Below, piece by piece: positions 53,701-64,000 of a DNA stretch of 64,000 nt (its first letter is position 1; every line of letters starts with the position of its first letter). The notes below the pieces were generated by a model. The model was not told where the DNA came from and ran no database searches. It saw nothing but the letters and a program-made list of their open reading frames with translations. The position numbers were made by a program, and so were the translations under genes. The DNA is from Dipetalonema caudispina (taxonomy: Eukaryota; Nematoda; Chromadorea; Rhabditida; Onchocercidae), in NCBI GenBank assembly GCA_013365325.1, contig JABVXV010000014.1:372001-436000 (forward strand), in the 5' to 3' direction.

Positions 53701-54430
53701 ATGAGAGCATATTTCATTTTAGAAACATTTCATACAAAATTCCATTCGAAAATCATATATTATAAGTTCAATGTTCAATCAATAGTTGAAATTTAATTTA
53801 TAACTATATTACAACCTCATATAAGTAATGAATTTCGTAGGTGAATAGTGATCATCATTGATCTGATCGAACAAATCACAATATGTTCGTTTTTTTCGCT
53901 TGATAAAGCAATGATCACATATTAGAATAATAACAAAGGTTAAAAGTATTATAGTTTGTGCTAACAATAATAATGGTATATAATTCGAAAATAAAGTTAG
54001 AGTCAGTACCACTGGTATTACAATAAGGAGTAGATCAAGCAGAAAAGTTAACCTGAAAATAATCTTTTGAAATCATGTGAATTTTCAAAACAGATATCAA
54101 AAAATTCAGAGCAATGAAATTAACTGCACAAATTCTGATTTATAGTGTTTTTGTCGATAAAAAAATTAATATTAGAAATATCTTTGGCTCAAAATTTCCT
54201 ATTGAAATAGTTTCAAAATTTCTATCTTTTAAACTAATAAATCGATCGCTAATTTTTTTTTAAAAGTAAAGCAAAAGCTAAAAAATTGGTTTTACTAACC
54301 AAATACCAATTTGAAGGGCACATGAAAAAATATGAAATATCCCTGGTACTGCTATATTTCGTAGTATTATTGACATAGGTCCAATTGTTTGAAAGAGCAG
54401 AACTTCTGCTTGAGTGGTACCATTTCTCAT
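50719..54430 (-). CDS. PIGW: GPI inositol acyltransferase PIG-W/GWT1, tandem copy A
   Basis: A multi-pass ER enzyme that adds a fatty acyl chain to the inositol of glucosaminyl-PI early in GPI-anchor synthesis. Exons 54430-54300, 54052-53816, 53683-53486, 53032-52885, 52714-52619, 52341-52154, 51796-51655, 51414-51327, 51218-51141 and 50942-50719; 1530 nt, 509 residues. Family blocks: SPTKFITYMR, VDFNVFPRRFAKT (FPRRFAKT at 142-149), SVMDLGTATFVY, NEYGMYWNFFITL, NREGIFSFCGYLSIYY, GPPSRRIANVPY and FFLLANILTGLVN. Compared with copy B it has 18 extra residues at the end of exon 6 and an extra exon 9 (about 26 residues). The exon 7 boundary expected from copy B is followed by ATAAGT instead of a GT donor. 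An in-phase alternative donor 63 bases downstream (51591) would add 21 residues. The first exon is shorter at its start than in copy B. Confidence 0.88.
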
Positions 54431-56280
54431 TTCTTACCGCAATTTGAAGCAACCAATGTAGAAAATACTTCCAGAGATAAAAATGACCGGTTGAAATAAT
54501 CATAATGATTGCAACAGATTCATTTCCTAACATTTGCATAAACTAAAATCAACTATTTTAATCACTTACTTAATTTTAAATTTACTTTCATCATCTATTA
54601 TGAAATGAATATCTAGAATTAACAATTTCATCTATCATACCAAAATTCAACAATTCATCTTTTTCATCCCTAATTATCAATCATACTGTATTAAAGTGAT
54701 TTTTGCCTTTATGATTTTTGAAAAATGCTATGCAATTATCATATTTATAAATTTTCTCTATTCTTTAATATGTTATCCACGAGTATTACATATCGTTTCT
54801 TAAGAGGTATTGATGAGATGAGTATAATTATTGCACGATTAGTAAGTGCTAATTTAAAAATCATTCTTCTAGAGGGCACTTGAGCAGAGATATTTGATGC
54901 TATCTTTTAATGCATTATGGAAGTAAAATATTTCTATTTAAGTGATTATTATTAATTCTATTGCATGCTTAATCGTTTTATGATTTCTATTTTACTAAAT
55001 TAAAAAAGAGAGAGAGAGAGAGTGAAAGAAATAATTAAATAAGCTAAAAGAATTGGTGTTAAATTTAGTGTTTGTGAATAATTCAATGTAACAAGATCAT
55101 AAAATCAATTCCTTTGTTTGAAATGAAAATATTTTTATATTATACAAACATAAATACATAAACGAGACAGGAACTGTTGGAATAATATTCATTTGATACG
55201 CATCATCTTGATCTTATTCATGTTCTGCAGATTATTCCCCTAATAAATAGTGTACTTTATTTTTTTGGTAATACTTAATTAATATTTAATAACAACACAT
55301 GTAAAATAATGAGTAAACAAAACTGAATCAATTTTGATGTGAAATTAAATTCTCGCCTTTAAAGGTTAGTCTCTTCAATGAAATGATACACTTACAATGC
55401 TTGGGAATACACAGTGTAATTTACATAACATGTGAATCTTCAAAATGTATGATATACATGCATGTATTCCATTTGAAATAACTTTTCGATATGATATTGG
55501 AATATGTGAGCAGAACGCTCTCAACAAATGATGATAACTTGTATGGGTACATTACAAAATCAACTTTATCGATACGGTAGCCCGTCTCATCATCTTATTA
55601 GATAATTTCCTAAAACACGAACAAATAAATAATCTGGTGATGTGTCTTGAATTCATCTGAATAACATCGAGGTGTAACATAATCATCTCGAAATGCTTGC
55701 GAATAAAGTAGGAAGCTTATAGAGTTATTATTTACACGAAGAATCTCTTAAAGATGCTTTACAAATACTGTATAACTCAGGAGCATTCATAATAAGCGAA
55801 CACAAAACATACATACCCCCTATCAAAAGAACAAATGAAATTTATAACTCGGTCTTGAAGTCAATGAATTTTTCATCATCTGATACTAACTAAGAATTAT
55901 TTTACTTTGTTCAAAAATGTCATATGTAATGGTTAAAGCATTGGAAATCTGTAGTTCCTTAGAGCAAAGATAAAACCAACCTAACTAAAATATTAGGCAA
56001 CATTTAGTAGTTGGTTAACATCAATTTCACTGGATTTCGGTGAATTCATGATATTTTCTTCAGGATCTCCTATCTTAAGGAAAAAAATAAAACGGCAAAA
56101 AGCAATGTCATTATTGAATGAGGCAGCACATAAAATGCTGTCTTGGAAAGAAAAGCGTAGGAAAAAGATAATGATGAAATAATAATGCCTTTAAACGGGC
56201 AACAATTTTGGTAATTTCATCAATATGGAATAAAATAAGTTACAGAAGATGGATAATTTAAGAGATGTTCACATAAAAAA
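54431..56280. other. intergenic between the PIG-W copies
   Basis: 1.85 kb with no supportable gene. It should hold the copy A promoter and copy B 3' UTR. An AG tract lies near 55006-55022. No transposon remnant is evident at the duplication boundary. Confidence 0.5.
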
Positions 56281-59200
56281 TCAAGAGATTTGCCTCAACC
56301 TTGTATAGACATGGATCAGTCCACATGAAATGAACATATATATAGTGATAATAGTTGTCGAATGATAGACATTTGTTACAGAGTTTGTCATTATTGTTAA
56401 ATTAATGAGACCCGTGAGTATGTTCGCTAACAAAAAAAATGGCATACCATATCGGTTCACTGAATCAAGCACACATGGCTTTAAACGTTCAAAAGGACCT
56501 TCATCTGCAAAACATGAAGATAAAGAATTTAGCTGTAGTCTGAGAGATAATCCAAATTACTTCGCAAAACATGTGTAAATCGTGCAAGAATTAAGTACTA
56601 CTTTGATTTCTAGCAATTTAAACTAAAGTCATTTTCTTTTGATAAGTTTGCAGTTTTCTCAATCAGAGGTGACTCTATGAAATTGCTTTCCATTCCGAAG
56701 AAAAACCCCGGGATTCAAATTAAAAATAACAATTTACAGAAAATAATCCGGATGGTCCGAACAACTAACCAATGGAGAATTGCGGCATCTGTGCTGCCCA
56801 TCCAAAGATAGAAGCCAACTGTATCAACAATAAACTAGCCATGTAAATAGTGTGGAAGACGAGCTAAATATGACACATCAGGATTAGAATATTGTAACGG
56901 CCGTTTTCATAATAATGAAGTTAGAAAAGATCTTTCATAAAATAAATTTGAACAAGCATGGTTCAGCTCACCATTTCTAAGACATAAGATAAGTTGGCAA
57001 TTCTTCGTGAAGGTGGCCCCATAAGCATTTCAGCCAATTTTTGAGCAAAGAAAAGAACCGCAGCGATCATGAGTAACTGGAAGGTTCTATAGAACCAGGA
57101 TTTGAGTCTTATTCTGTAATTCCAAGGAACAGATCATAACTCTCTGATGTCCCTCATTCAAGTTGAAACTAACACAAACTGTGTGCGTTTGTCCTACTCA
57201 TAAAGATCGTCTTTGATCTTAGGTAATTATTACTTGATAATGCTCTTCGCAGTGAGCTACTAAAAACAACTTCATCTAGCTAATTTAATAACACTTTTTT
57301 TTGATATTTCTTCTATTCCATTCTAATAGCAAGACAACTACCTCTTCCATTCTAATAGCAAGACAACAAATTAAACCGCACATGAGGTTGCATTTGGAAC
57401 TATGTCATTCAACATTAAAAGGTAGCTTTCATCTCGATGAAAAGTAGAAACAAGAAGAAACAATAACTAACCCTGTAGAATACATGAAACTGGCAATAGC
57501 TGATGCAAAATAATATATTGATAAATATCCGAGCAAGGAAAAAATGCCTTCACGATTCATTGTAATAAAGGTATCTCTATTGACAGACTCCGAAAGCAGC
57601 CACTTCTGAACTGATAACAAATTTATTGCAGGGCATTTTCAAGAGGAACTGCTCTGTCAAAGAAATGAAATTATAACCTGTAAGTTTTTTTCGCCCAAAA
57701 AATACTGATAAACGGAAATGATAATAATACCGAAAAGTAGATGAAAACGACGACCAAGTAGTTTCACAATAATCTAGAAAAAATGTGTAACAAACAGAAA
57801 GTTAAAACATGTATTTTTTTGTCAAAAAAAAAAGAAGCAAACATAAAGACAACTCCTTGAAAAAATAACTTTAAACGTTAGCTTACCTCCGCAACAAGGT
57901 GTTGATAGCATTCCTTTATCTACTATCATACTATTTATTATCTATTACTGGAAGCACTTATCCATAAGACTGACATGATTCAAAGTTTAAAACACAAACC
58001 CTGAGAAAAGCAAGCGTTATGAAGAAATTCCAGTGTACTCCATATTCAACAACTTGTATTGGATAGTTTAACAGGTGCAGGACACATGTCCTTACGCAGC
58101 CTAAGCACAGCAACATAATGCTTAGTAAGTGTTTTCGGGCAAAATTTCTGCAATAAAATTTTTTGATGAATTTTTAAAAAATTGGAAGTCAAGGTACTCA
58201 ATATGAGAATTATTAGATTATGTAACAGTAATTATATTTATCACTTATATTTCTATATTTGAATCGTTCATATGACCTGAAGTACCTCCTTCCCTTGACT
58301 TTTCGATTTCAAAAAAAAGAAAACCTTTTTTGTAATGATGGAAATTTATCCCTGCTTGGAAAATCCTTGAAAACATCAACAACGGCAGAACAATAAACGG
58401 ATGTAGCAGTGCCAAGATCCATAACACTACGGCCATAAATGTATGTTTTTGCAAAACGACGTGGAAAAATATCGAAATCGACGGACAGAATTGCGACCGC
58501 AGTTGCAATGAGGCCCATAGATCTGAATTACAAGACAAGCGTGATATAAATTCGTTATTTCATTTACTGCCAAACGTCATATTTTCCACGACTATAAGAA
58601 AACATTCACGATATCGACCAATTAAAATTTACTTTTACGAATACAATTCTACGATGTTTCATGACGACTGTTAATATCAAAAGTGACAAATGGAACTTCT
58701 ATATCCGTTTTCTGTCATCATACCGACCGATACTGCCCAAATCCACGATTTTATTGTGTGATACTTCGTTAAGTAAATTCGAATGAATTAGAAGAATAAG
58801 ACGAGGAGAGGTTTATATAACTATTTCTACTACTACCACTTCAAAATTTTATTGAGAGAACATTTTCGGCAATGCTATTTATGCATATAAATAGGAAAAA
58901 GTAACCTCATGTAAGTGATGAATTTGGTAGGTGAATGTTGGTCATCAACCATCTGACTGAAAATCTGATGCAGTGTCGGTTTTTCGCGTGCGATAAAGCA
59001 ATATTCGCAAAGCGAAAAAGTTATTAGAGAAAGCAGAGCAACTAATTGAAACAAAAGTATCACGGAGAGATGATCTGAGAACAGTGTCAGCGAAAGAATA
59101 ATTGGCAGTACTATGAACAAGAAATCAAGTGCAAATTTCAACCTGAAACTCATTTCCTTAATGGGAAACATCAGGAAATACATAATTGATCTGATACTAT

Positions 59201-59695
59201 TAACATAAACACTCTAGGTTCTCACATAACTTATTTTAAAGTGAACAAGTCGTATCCACAAATCATGCACAAATTATCTTTCAATAAAGGACACACTATT
59301 GCCAAAACTAAGTCAGAATTTAATAGCTGAAGTTTACCGATCTAATTTACTAACAGGGGTGGAATGACAACTTTATTGTCCTACCGCTCACCTTTCGGTT
59401 TCCGCGTACTGATTTACGATTATTCCGGATATATACCACAGTTCACTTTTGTTTACCACCAGAATGATTACACCTTATAGGCATTGAAGAGCAAATTTTG
59501 GAAATCAAATTCTTAAATTTACCAGAAACCATTGGATAAAGCGAAGCGAAATCCAACAAATATCCATGGCACAGCGATATTTCGAAGTAGTATTGAAAAT
59601 GGACCAATCAATTGCCACAGAACAAGTTCCGTTTGGCTGGTACCATTATAAACAAAATTAGGGTCGTCTATTTGAACATTCTGCATTACATGCAT
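56281..59695 (-). CDS. PIGW: GPI inositol acyltransferase PIG-W/GWT1, tandem copy B
   Basis: Paralog of the neighbouring copy A with the same predicted ER role. Exons 59695-59523, 59142-58906, 58522-58325, 58147-58000, 57773-57678, 57605-57472, 57113-56972, 56863-56770 and 56504-56281; 1446 nt, 481 residues (human PIGW 504). Blocks: SPTKFITYMR, VDFDIFPRRFAKT (FPRRFAKT at 156-163), SVMDLGTATSVYCSAVVDVF, VEYGVHWNFFITL, NREGIFSLLGYLSIYY, GPPSRRIANLSYVLEM and FFLLANILTGLINL. All junctions have GT and AG, several with GTTAGT donors. A second ATG three codons in (59686) is possible. Copy B looks like the more conservative copy: it has no extra exon and its splice sites are normal. There are roughly a dozen hydrophobic segments, as expected for the family. 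Confidence 0.92.
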
Positions 59696-60464
59696 TTAAT
59701 GAACTCTCCCAAACAACACTCTCCTACAAAAAAAAAACCTACAAACTATTTCGAGTTTGAAAGTATCAAATGATACGGACTTAAAAAATTAAAAAGTAAA
59801 ATTTCCGCACACATTATTTCATAGAAATTTTTCTGTATGTATATAATTAACATTTGCTAAAATTATCTGAACGGTAGGACAGATTCCAGAAGACTGTGTC
59901 ACTGATAATCGATCAAAATCCACCACAACTCTTTTATTTTTCCTTTATTCCAATTGTTTCAAGACTAAAACTAAAAAAGTAAACAACTGATAGCTAACTT
60001 CTACTTTCTTCCATTCTCCCTTCTTCAGTCTCCCCGTTGAAACCGAAAAGTGGCAACCCCTGAAGCCGAAAAAATAACAAGTGAAAGTGAGTCCAATTTT
60101 TGAAAATAAATAAGTACAAATTTCTTCAACATAATTCATTTACATGAAAGAGAAACAATTTATTGCATTTTAATTCTCACTTAACAAAGAAGAAATAATG
60201 CGGAGTGGAAAAGGTTATTTGGAAAACACTGTAAAATGGAGAACAAAGTACTGCAGGTTGATAGGGGAACTCTGAAACACTTATTTAAGACCTACAGGGT
60301 ATGAGCTACAACAAAATTATGCAAAATATGAGATCTCTTTTGATCGGACAGCATGACTCCTACAACTGCATCTTTTATACAAAACACATTGACAGGAAGT
60401 TTATTTTCTACTGTTAATCTCCGCAAAGATATGAGAAAGCTAAATTTGAAATTATAATGGCAAA
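59696..60464. other. intergenic, B3GALT6 to PIG-W copy B
   Basis: 0.77 kb on the upstream side of copy B. The minus-strand open frame at 59945-60139 lacks any family pattern and is left out. It probably holds the copy B promoter and the B3GALT6 3' UTR. Confidence 0.5.
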
Positions 60465-62606
60465 TTACGGTATATCAGAGCCATTTTGTCGAATGCAACA
60501 CATACTCGGTGGAACTGACCAATCATAAACGTAAGATGGTCGAGTGCGATATTCATTTTCACAAAGCTTACCAGTATTTACAACTGAAGCATATAATTTC
60601 TGAAAAGGAATTCAAATTGAATAAATCAATTTCAAGTACAAAAATATTCAATAAACATTTTACATTTCCTCTCGTGAGCAGCATAATTGCTGCATTTCTT
60701 CATGAAATGTTTGGCAATAGATTTAAAATTTTAGTTTCATTATCAAATCTGGAATAAATTTTGGGAAAACCCAGCAAAATTTCTGATCACTAAATTCAAA
60801 GGAATAACCTTTAAAGATTCTGGTGTTTGCTTATGTGTGACAATATACTGATTGCTGCATCCTCTGGAACGGAATTCGGTATCAAAACGAGGATCATGAA
60901 CATAGCGAACAGAAAGGCCGGCCAACCAAGCACCCACCGACACATCTTCATTCCTGAACACTCATATTACAGATAATTATTTTTCACATTCACTCTTCAA
61001 TATACTTCTAACACTTGGCAGATTCTTTATTGAAAACCGTTGTAGTGATGCTAAATTTTTACAAAAATTTTTATTTTCAAACAGATGTCAGTGAGTAAAA
61101 AGCTAATTTAACTGGATCTTATTATTTCAAACGAAGATTTACTTGTAAATTTTCAGTAGATCTTTGTTTCGCACGAGAAATTCGACCAATTTGTAAGATA
61201 AGACATAACCTCCTCCAAGCTGTAATAGATTTTATAAGCCTTGCAATGTAACCTTTCGGAAAATTTTAGATTTGTGAAAGACTACGGTCCAAATAATTTC
61301 GCTTTAAATAATAAAATACCTGATAGGGAACATAGCGATCACATATAATCCAATCCCTTTCCGCCCATTGTCCTTTTCGTTTTGGTCTTGCCCTTCCATC
61401 CAAGAAACCCCAGTACAAATTAGGATCCGCAATATCCCTTAATGCTTTCAAAAATGCTCCCAAACGTACAAACGAATCAGAATCCACCTTCAAGAAGACA
61501 TGAACTTTGGCGAACTGGTTGAGAAAAAAATTTAAGAAAAACAAAATCAAAAACACAAGTTAAAAATTAAAAAAATCACAAGATTAACTGCTAACAATAT
61601 ATTTCATGTTAACGTGATGGAAGCTAAGTCAATCAAGCACAGCTTGAATTGTCACCAGACAACCTTGACATCATTGGCCTCAGCTCATAGCAAGATCTGA
61701 TTTGATTCGAACTTGGATAACTGAACAAAAGATAACCTTTAACAAAAACTCAAATTTATACATATTGTGCATAGCTTGCATAGAAAGTAAAGATTTCTTC
61801 GCTAAGTTTTGGTAGGAATCCGTGAGATCCTCCAAAAAAATCAGATCATTAAACGAATTATTTTCTTCTTTGAGACGTTTTTTGAAAAGCGAACTCAGAT
61901 TTTTTGTTCCAATCGGGAAAGCATAACGGAAAGTTGCTTTACCTGTAAAGTTTAAAGAAGGATAAATCCTGTTTTTGATTTTGACTTTTGATTTATCAGA
62001 TTATGTTATGAAACTGAATAAATTTTACATTAAATTATTACTAAACCACCTTTTGAGGATAATTTCAGCCAAGTGTTACGAATAACAGCACGAACCATGG
62101 CATCATCTGGAGATGACATGATCACAATCACCAAATATGTTGAAGACAAACTAGGAACGCTTTCCATGCCTGAAAATCATCATGATTACCAATGATATGA
62201 TATATCCAGATCATAAAAATGTTCTCCTTGTATCGGAAGTTTAAACCAAAGTACAGTAGGAGAGTTCTTCCTTTTTCCTTTCATTAATGAAGAAATGAAA
62301 ATCATTTAACAATTATGTCTTATCAAAACGTAGAGATAGTAATAACAAGAAAAGGCAACAATTATAATTTATCTAATTCTTGAACCTCGTAAATGTGTAA
62401 AAATAAATTTTCATGAACTTGGAAGTTGCTGCAAACGCACCTTGCTGTCTGTGCAAGCTCGATGCAGCAAAACTGCGCATTCTGCTGGATGTAACCTGTT
62501 CATCGCAATTGCATGTTAGTGAAAGTGTAATAGTACAAATGATGCAAATTAAACAACCAAACAAAAGTATTATTATTTGCGCAGGCATGGAAGATCGCCG
62601 CATCAT
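60465..62606 (-). CDS. B3GALT6: beta-1,3-galactosyltransferase 6 (glycosaminoglycan linker GalT-II)
   Basis: A Golgi type II membrane enzyme that adds the second galactose of the proteoglycan linker tetrasaccharide; the C. elegans counterpart is sqv-2. Exons 62606-62441, 62169-62050, 61942-61737, 61487-61320, 61219-61143, 60953-60809, 60697-60664 and 60583-60465; 1035 nt, 344 residues (human 329). Residues about 9-30 form the signal anchor. Family blocks: [27 protein letters not shown], the metal-binding VDSDSF (DSD at 166-168), [59 protein letters not shown] and [14 protein letters not shown]. Exon 7 is a 34-base microexon placed by phase and is the least certain part. Exon 4 has an alternative acceptor that would make it 27 bases longer. 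The first in-frame ATG is used as start. Confidence 0.9.
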
Positions 62607-63784
62607 TCTTATTTCCACATGCCACCATTCCGATTAATGTATGATGAATGTCCAAAATGAGTTTATTGATTAGAATCAATTCCAAAAGAATACTTCCCGA
62701 AATTTGTGACGATCAACTTAAACCTTCACCATAAACCATAATGACTGAATCAATGATAAGAATGAATTACCAGCCTTGGTGTTTCATATTCTGATATACA
62801 CGACAATTAATCAAGAAATCCTCTTCATATCATAAGCAATACTCGACAGCTTAGGTATCTATCCAAGAGACCACAGCATGCCCATAATAGTCAATCATAT
62901 TTAAACTAAATCACTGAATAGTTTCTATTGTATCCGCTAGACAAGGCTTTCCCGTACAACTGTTTGCTGCACCTATGTATACAACATTCAAGACATCATA
63001 TCATTCCCAACTATAAAGAAAGCAAAACAATACACATGGAGAACAGCACTGCTGCATTGATGGGAGATAAATTAAGGTAATTAAAATATATTCATTTCTA
63101 ACTATTATAAAATATTCGAAATCGCAGAAGATTCTGAAGAAGGATTTGAGTGACTAATATTCGATTATTGTACGAAATCTATGAATATAAATGCATTTGT
63201 GATACAAAAGCCGTCATATAAATAAATCGAATAACTTGGTGTGAACTCTTTATTCAAATCATAAATGATGATAATGTACAAGTGAACAATCAATCAATCA
63301 ATCAATAAATCAGTCAACTGATATCTTAGCATGGGCTGATGAATAATGACCGATAATAGCAAAGTAATGGACTTATTTTTAAAAGGGACAAGGAATTTGA
63401 AAAATGACAAAAACCAAAACAAAAAAGACAGTTTTGAAGGAAAGCATGCTGATAAAAGTATTGGAAGTAGCTGGAAGTAGGTTTGAATGAAAAAAAGCTA
63501 GTGAAATATCAAAAATGGACAGAGTATTCGCTAGTTGTAAAATAAAGATTACCGAAAGAACTTGCTAAAACCAAAAACTAAGCAACACCGGACTGGATGC
63601 GAAAGGCAATAGAATGGAAGGACAAAAATTTAGCTTCTCTCTGCTTGCCTACTATTTTTCACAAAGTTCAAAATTTGCTGCTCTTGAATCTGAATAATAT
63701 AAGTCTCTACGTATAAATCGTCGAGAAATTACAATAAAACATTTGCGTATTATAGGATATCAGTTTCCAATGATAAATACGAAA
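62607..63784. other. intergenic, upstream of B3GALT6
   Basis: 1.2 kb with no gene recognised; it includes a short (CAAT)n run near 63287-63305. Holds the B3GALT6 promoter and the 3' UTR of the next gene. Confidence 0.5.
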
Positions 63785-63973
63785 TCAGTTCTCCTCTTGA
63801 GCAGATATTATGACAAATCTAACTGCAAACGCAATTAATACCACGCCTGCAAGCACCACAAGATTATACGTCAAGGTAGCGTAGTCGCCCTCTTCACCAG
63901 ACCTTAAAAAATTGTTGCTTATCAATGATGAATGGATATGTAGAAATATTTTCGGGGACTTCCAAAAAAATAT
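63785..63973 (-). CDS. C-terminal exon of an unidentified membrane protein (partial)
   Basis: The gene runs off the right edge of the window. A good acceptor (CTTGTTTCAG) opens a 63-codon exon that reads to a stop. It ends with a strong transmembrane segment (YNLVVLAGVVLIAFAVRFVII) and a short acidic tail (SAQEEN), consistent with a single-pass or last membrane helix. An internal acceptor (TTTTTTAAG, exon start 63902) would give a shorter version beginning SGEEGDYATLTY. I do not recognise the family from this fragment. Confidence 0.5.
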   Translation of the reverse strand: MFFWKSPKIFLHIHSSLISNNFLRSGEEGDYATLTYNLVVLAGVVLIAFAVRFVIISAQEEN

Positions 63974-64000
63974 CTGAAACAAGGAATCACCCTTTATCTC

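Noticed and set aside
59945..60139. Minus-strand 64-codon frame upstream of PIG-W copy B
   Set aside because: No homology pattern or splice support; likely promoter DNA.

Overview
This window is nuclear DNA from a nematode, most likely a clade III (filarial or spirurid) species. It is very AT-rich, genes are compact and split into many short exons, and introns end in nematode-type acceptors (TTTCAG and similar). Several genes start a few bases after a spliced-leader-like acceptor. The best-conserved products, such as RAB-3 and the proteasome ATPase RPT1, read like C. elegans proteins. No rRNA or tRNA gene, CRISPR array, transposon or viral sequence was recognised. I read the gene models by hand from splice signals, reading phase and protein-family patterns. 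In every complete model listed, the exon lengths add up to a multiple of three.

Layout. From 0 to 9 kb there is a Ly-6-type surface protein gene (minus), a long AT-rich desert with one assembly gap, and a secreted phospholipase A2 (minus). From 9 to 18 kb a minus-strand run holds a small membrane protein, a two-Tudor protein, TRAP-gamma (SSR3) and an achaete-scute bHLH factor. From 18 to 26 kb there is a gene-poor stretch, then SNU13 (minus) and trans-2-enoyl-CoA reductase (plus) starting divergently. From 26 to 33.5 kb lie eIF2B-gamma and a Nanos-type zinc-finger protein (both plus). From 34.5 to 40 kb lies TFIP11/STIP (minus), whose first exon falls next to an assembly gap. From 42 to 50.3 kb RAB3 (minus) and the RPT1 ATPase (plus) start divergently around a repeat-rich region. 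From 50.7 to 59.7 kb there are two tandem copies of the PIG-W/GWT1 inositol acyltransferase (minus). From 60.5 to 64 kb lie the glycosaminoglycan-linker galactosyltransferase B3GALT6/SQV-2 and the last exon of an unidentified membrane protein (both minus).

How the genes fit together. Most are housekeeping genes: splicing (SNU13, TFIP11), translation (eIF2B-gamma), protein turnover (RPT1), secretory pathway and ER membrane (TRAP-gamma, PIG-W twice, TECR) and Golgi glycosylation (B3GALT6). Nanos and the Tudor protein are germline or small-RNA type genes. RAB3 is synaptic and the bHLH factor is developmental. The most unusual points are the tandem PIG-W duplication, in which six internal and terminal exons kept identical lengths, and splice sites that lack the canonical GT or AG exactly where homology demands them (phospholipase A2 and PIG-W copy A). 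A 121-bp perfect duplication around a gap in the TFIP11 first exon looks like an assembly error.
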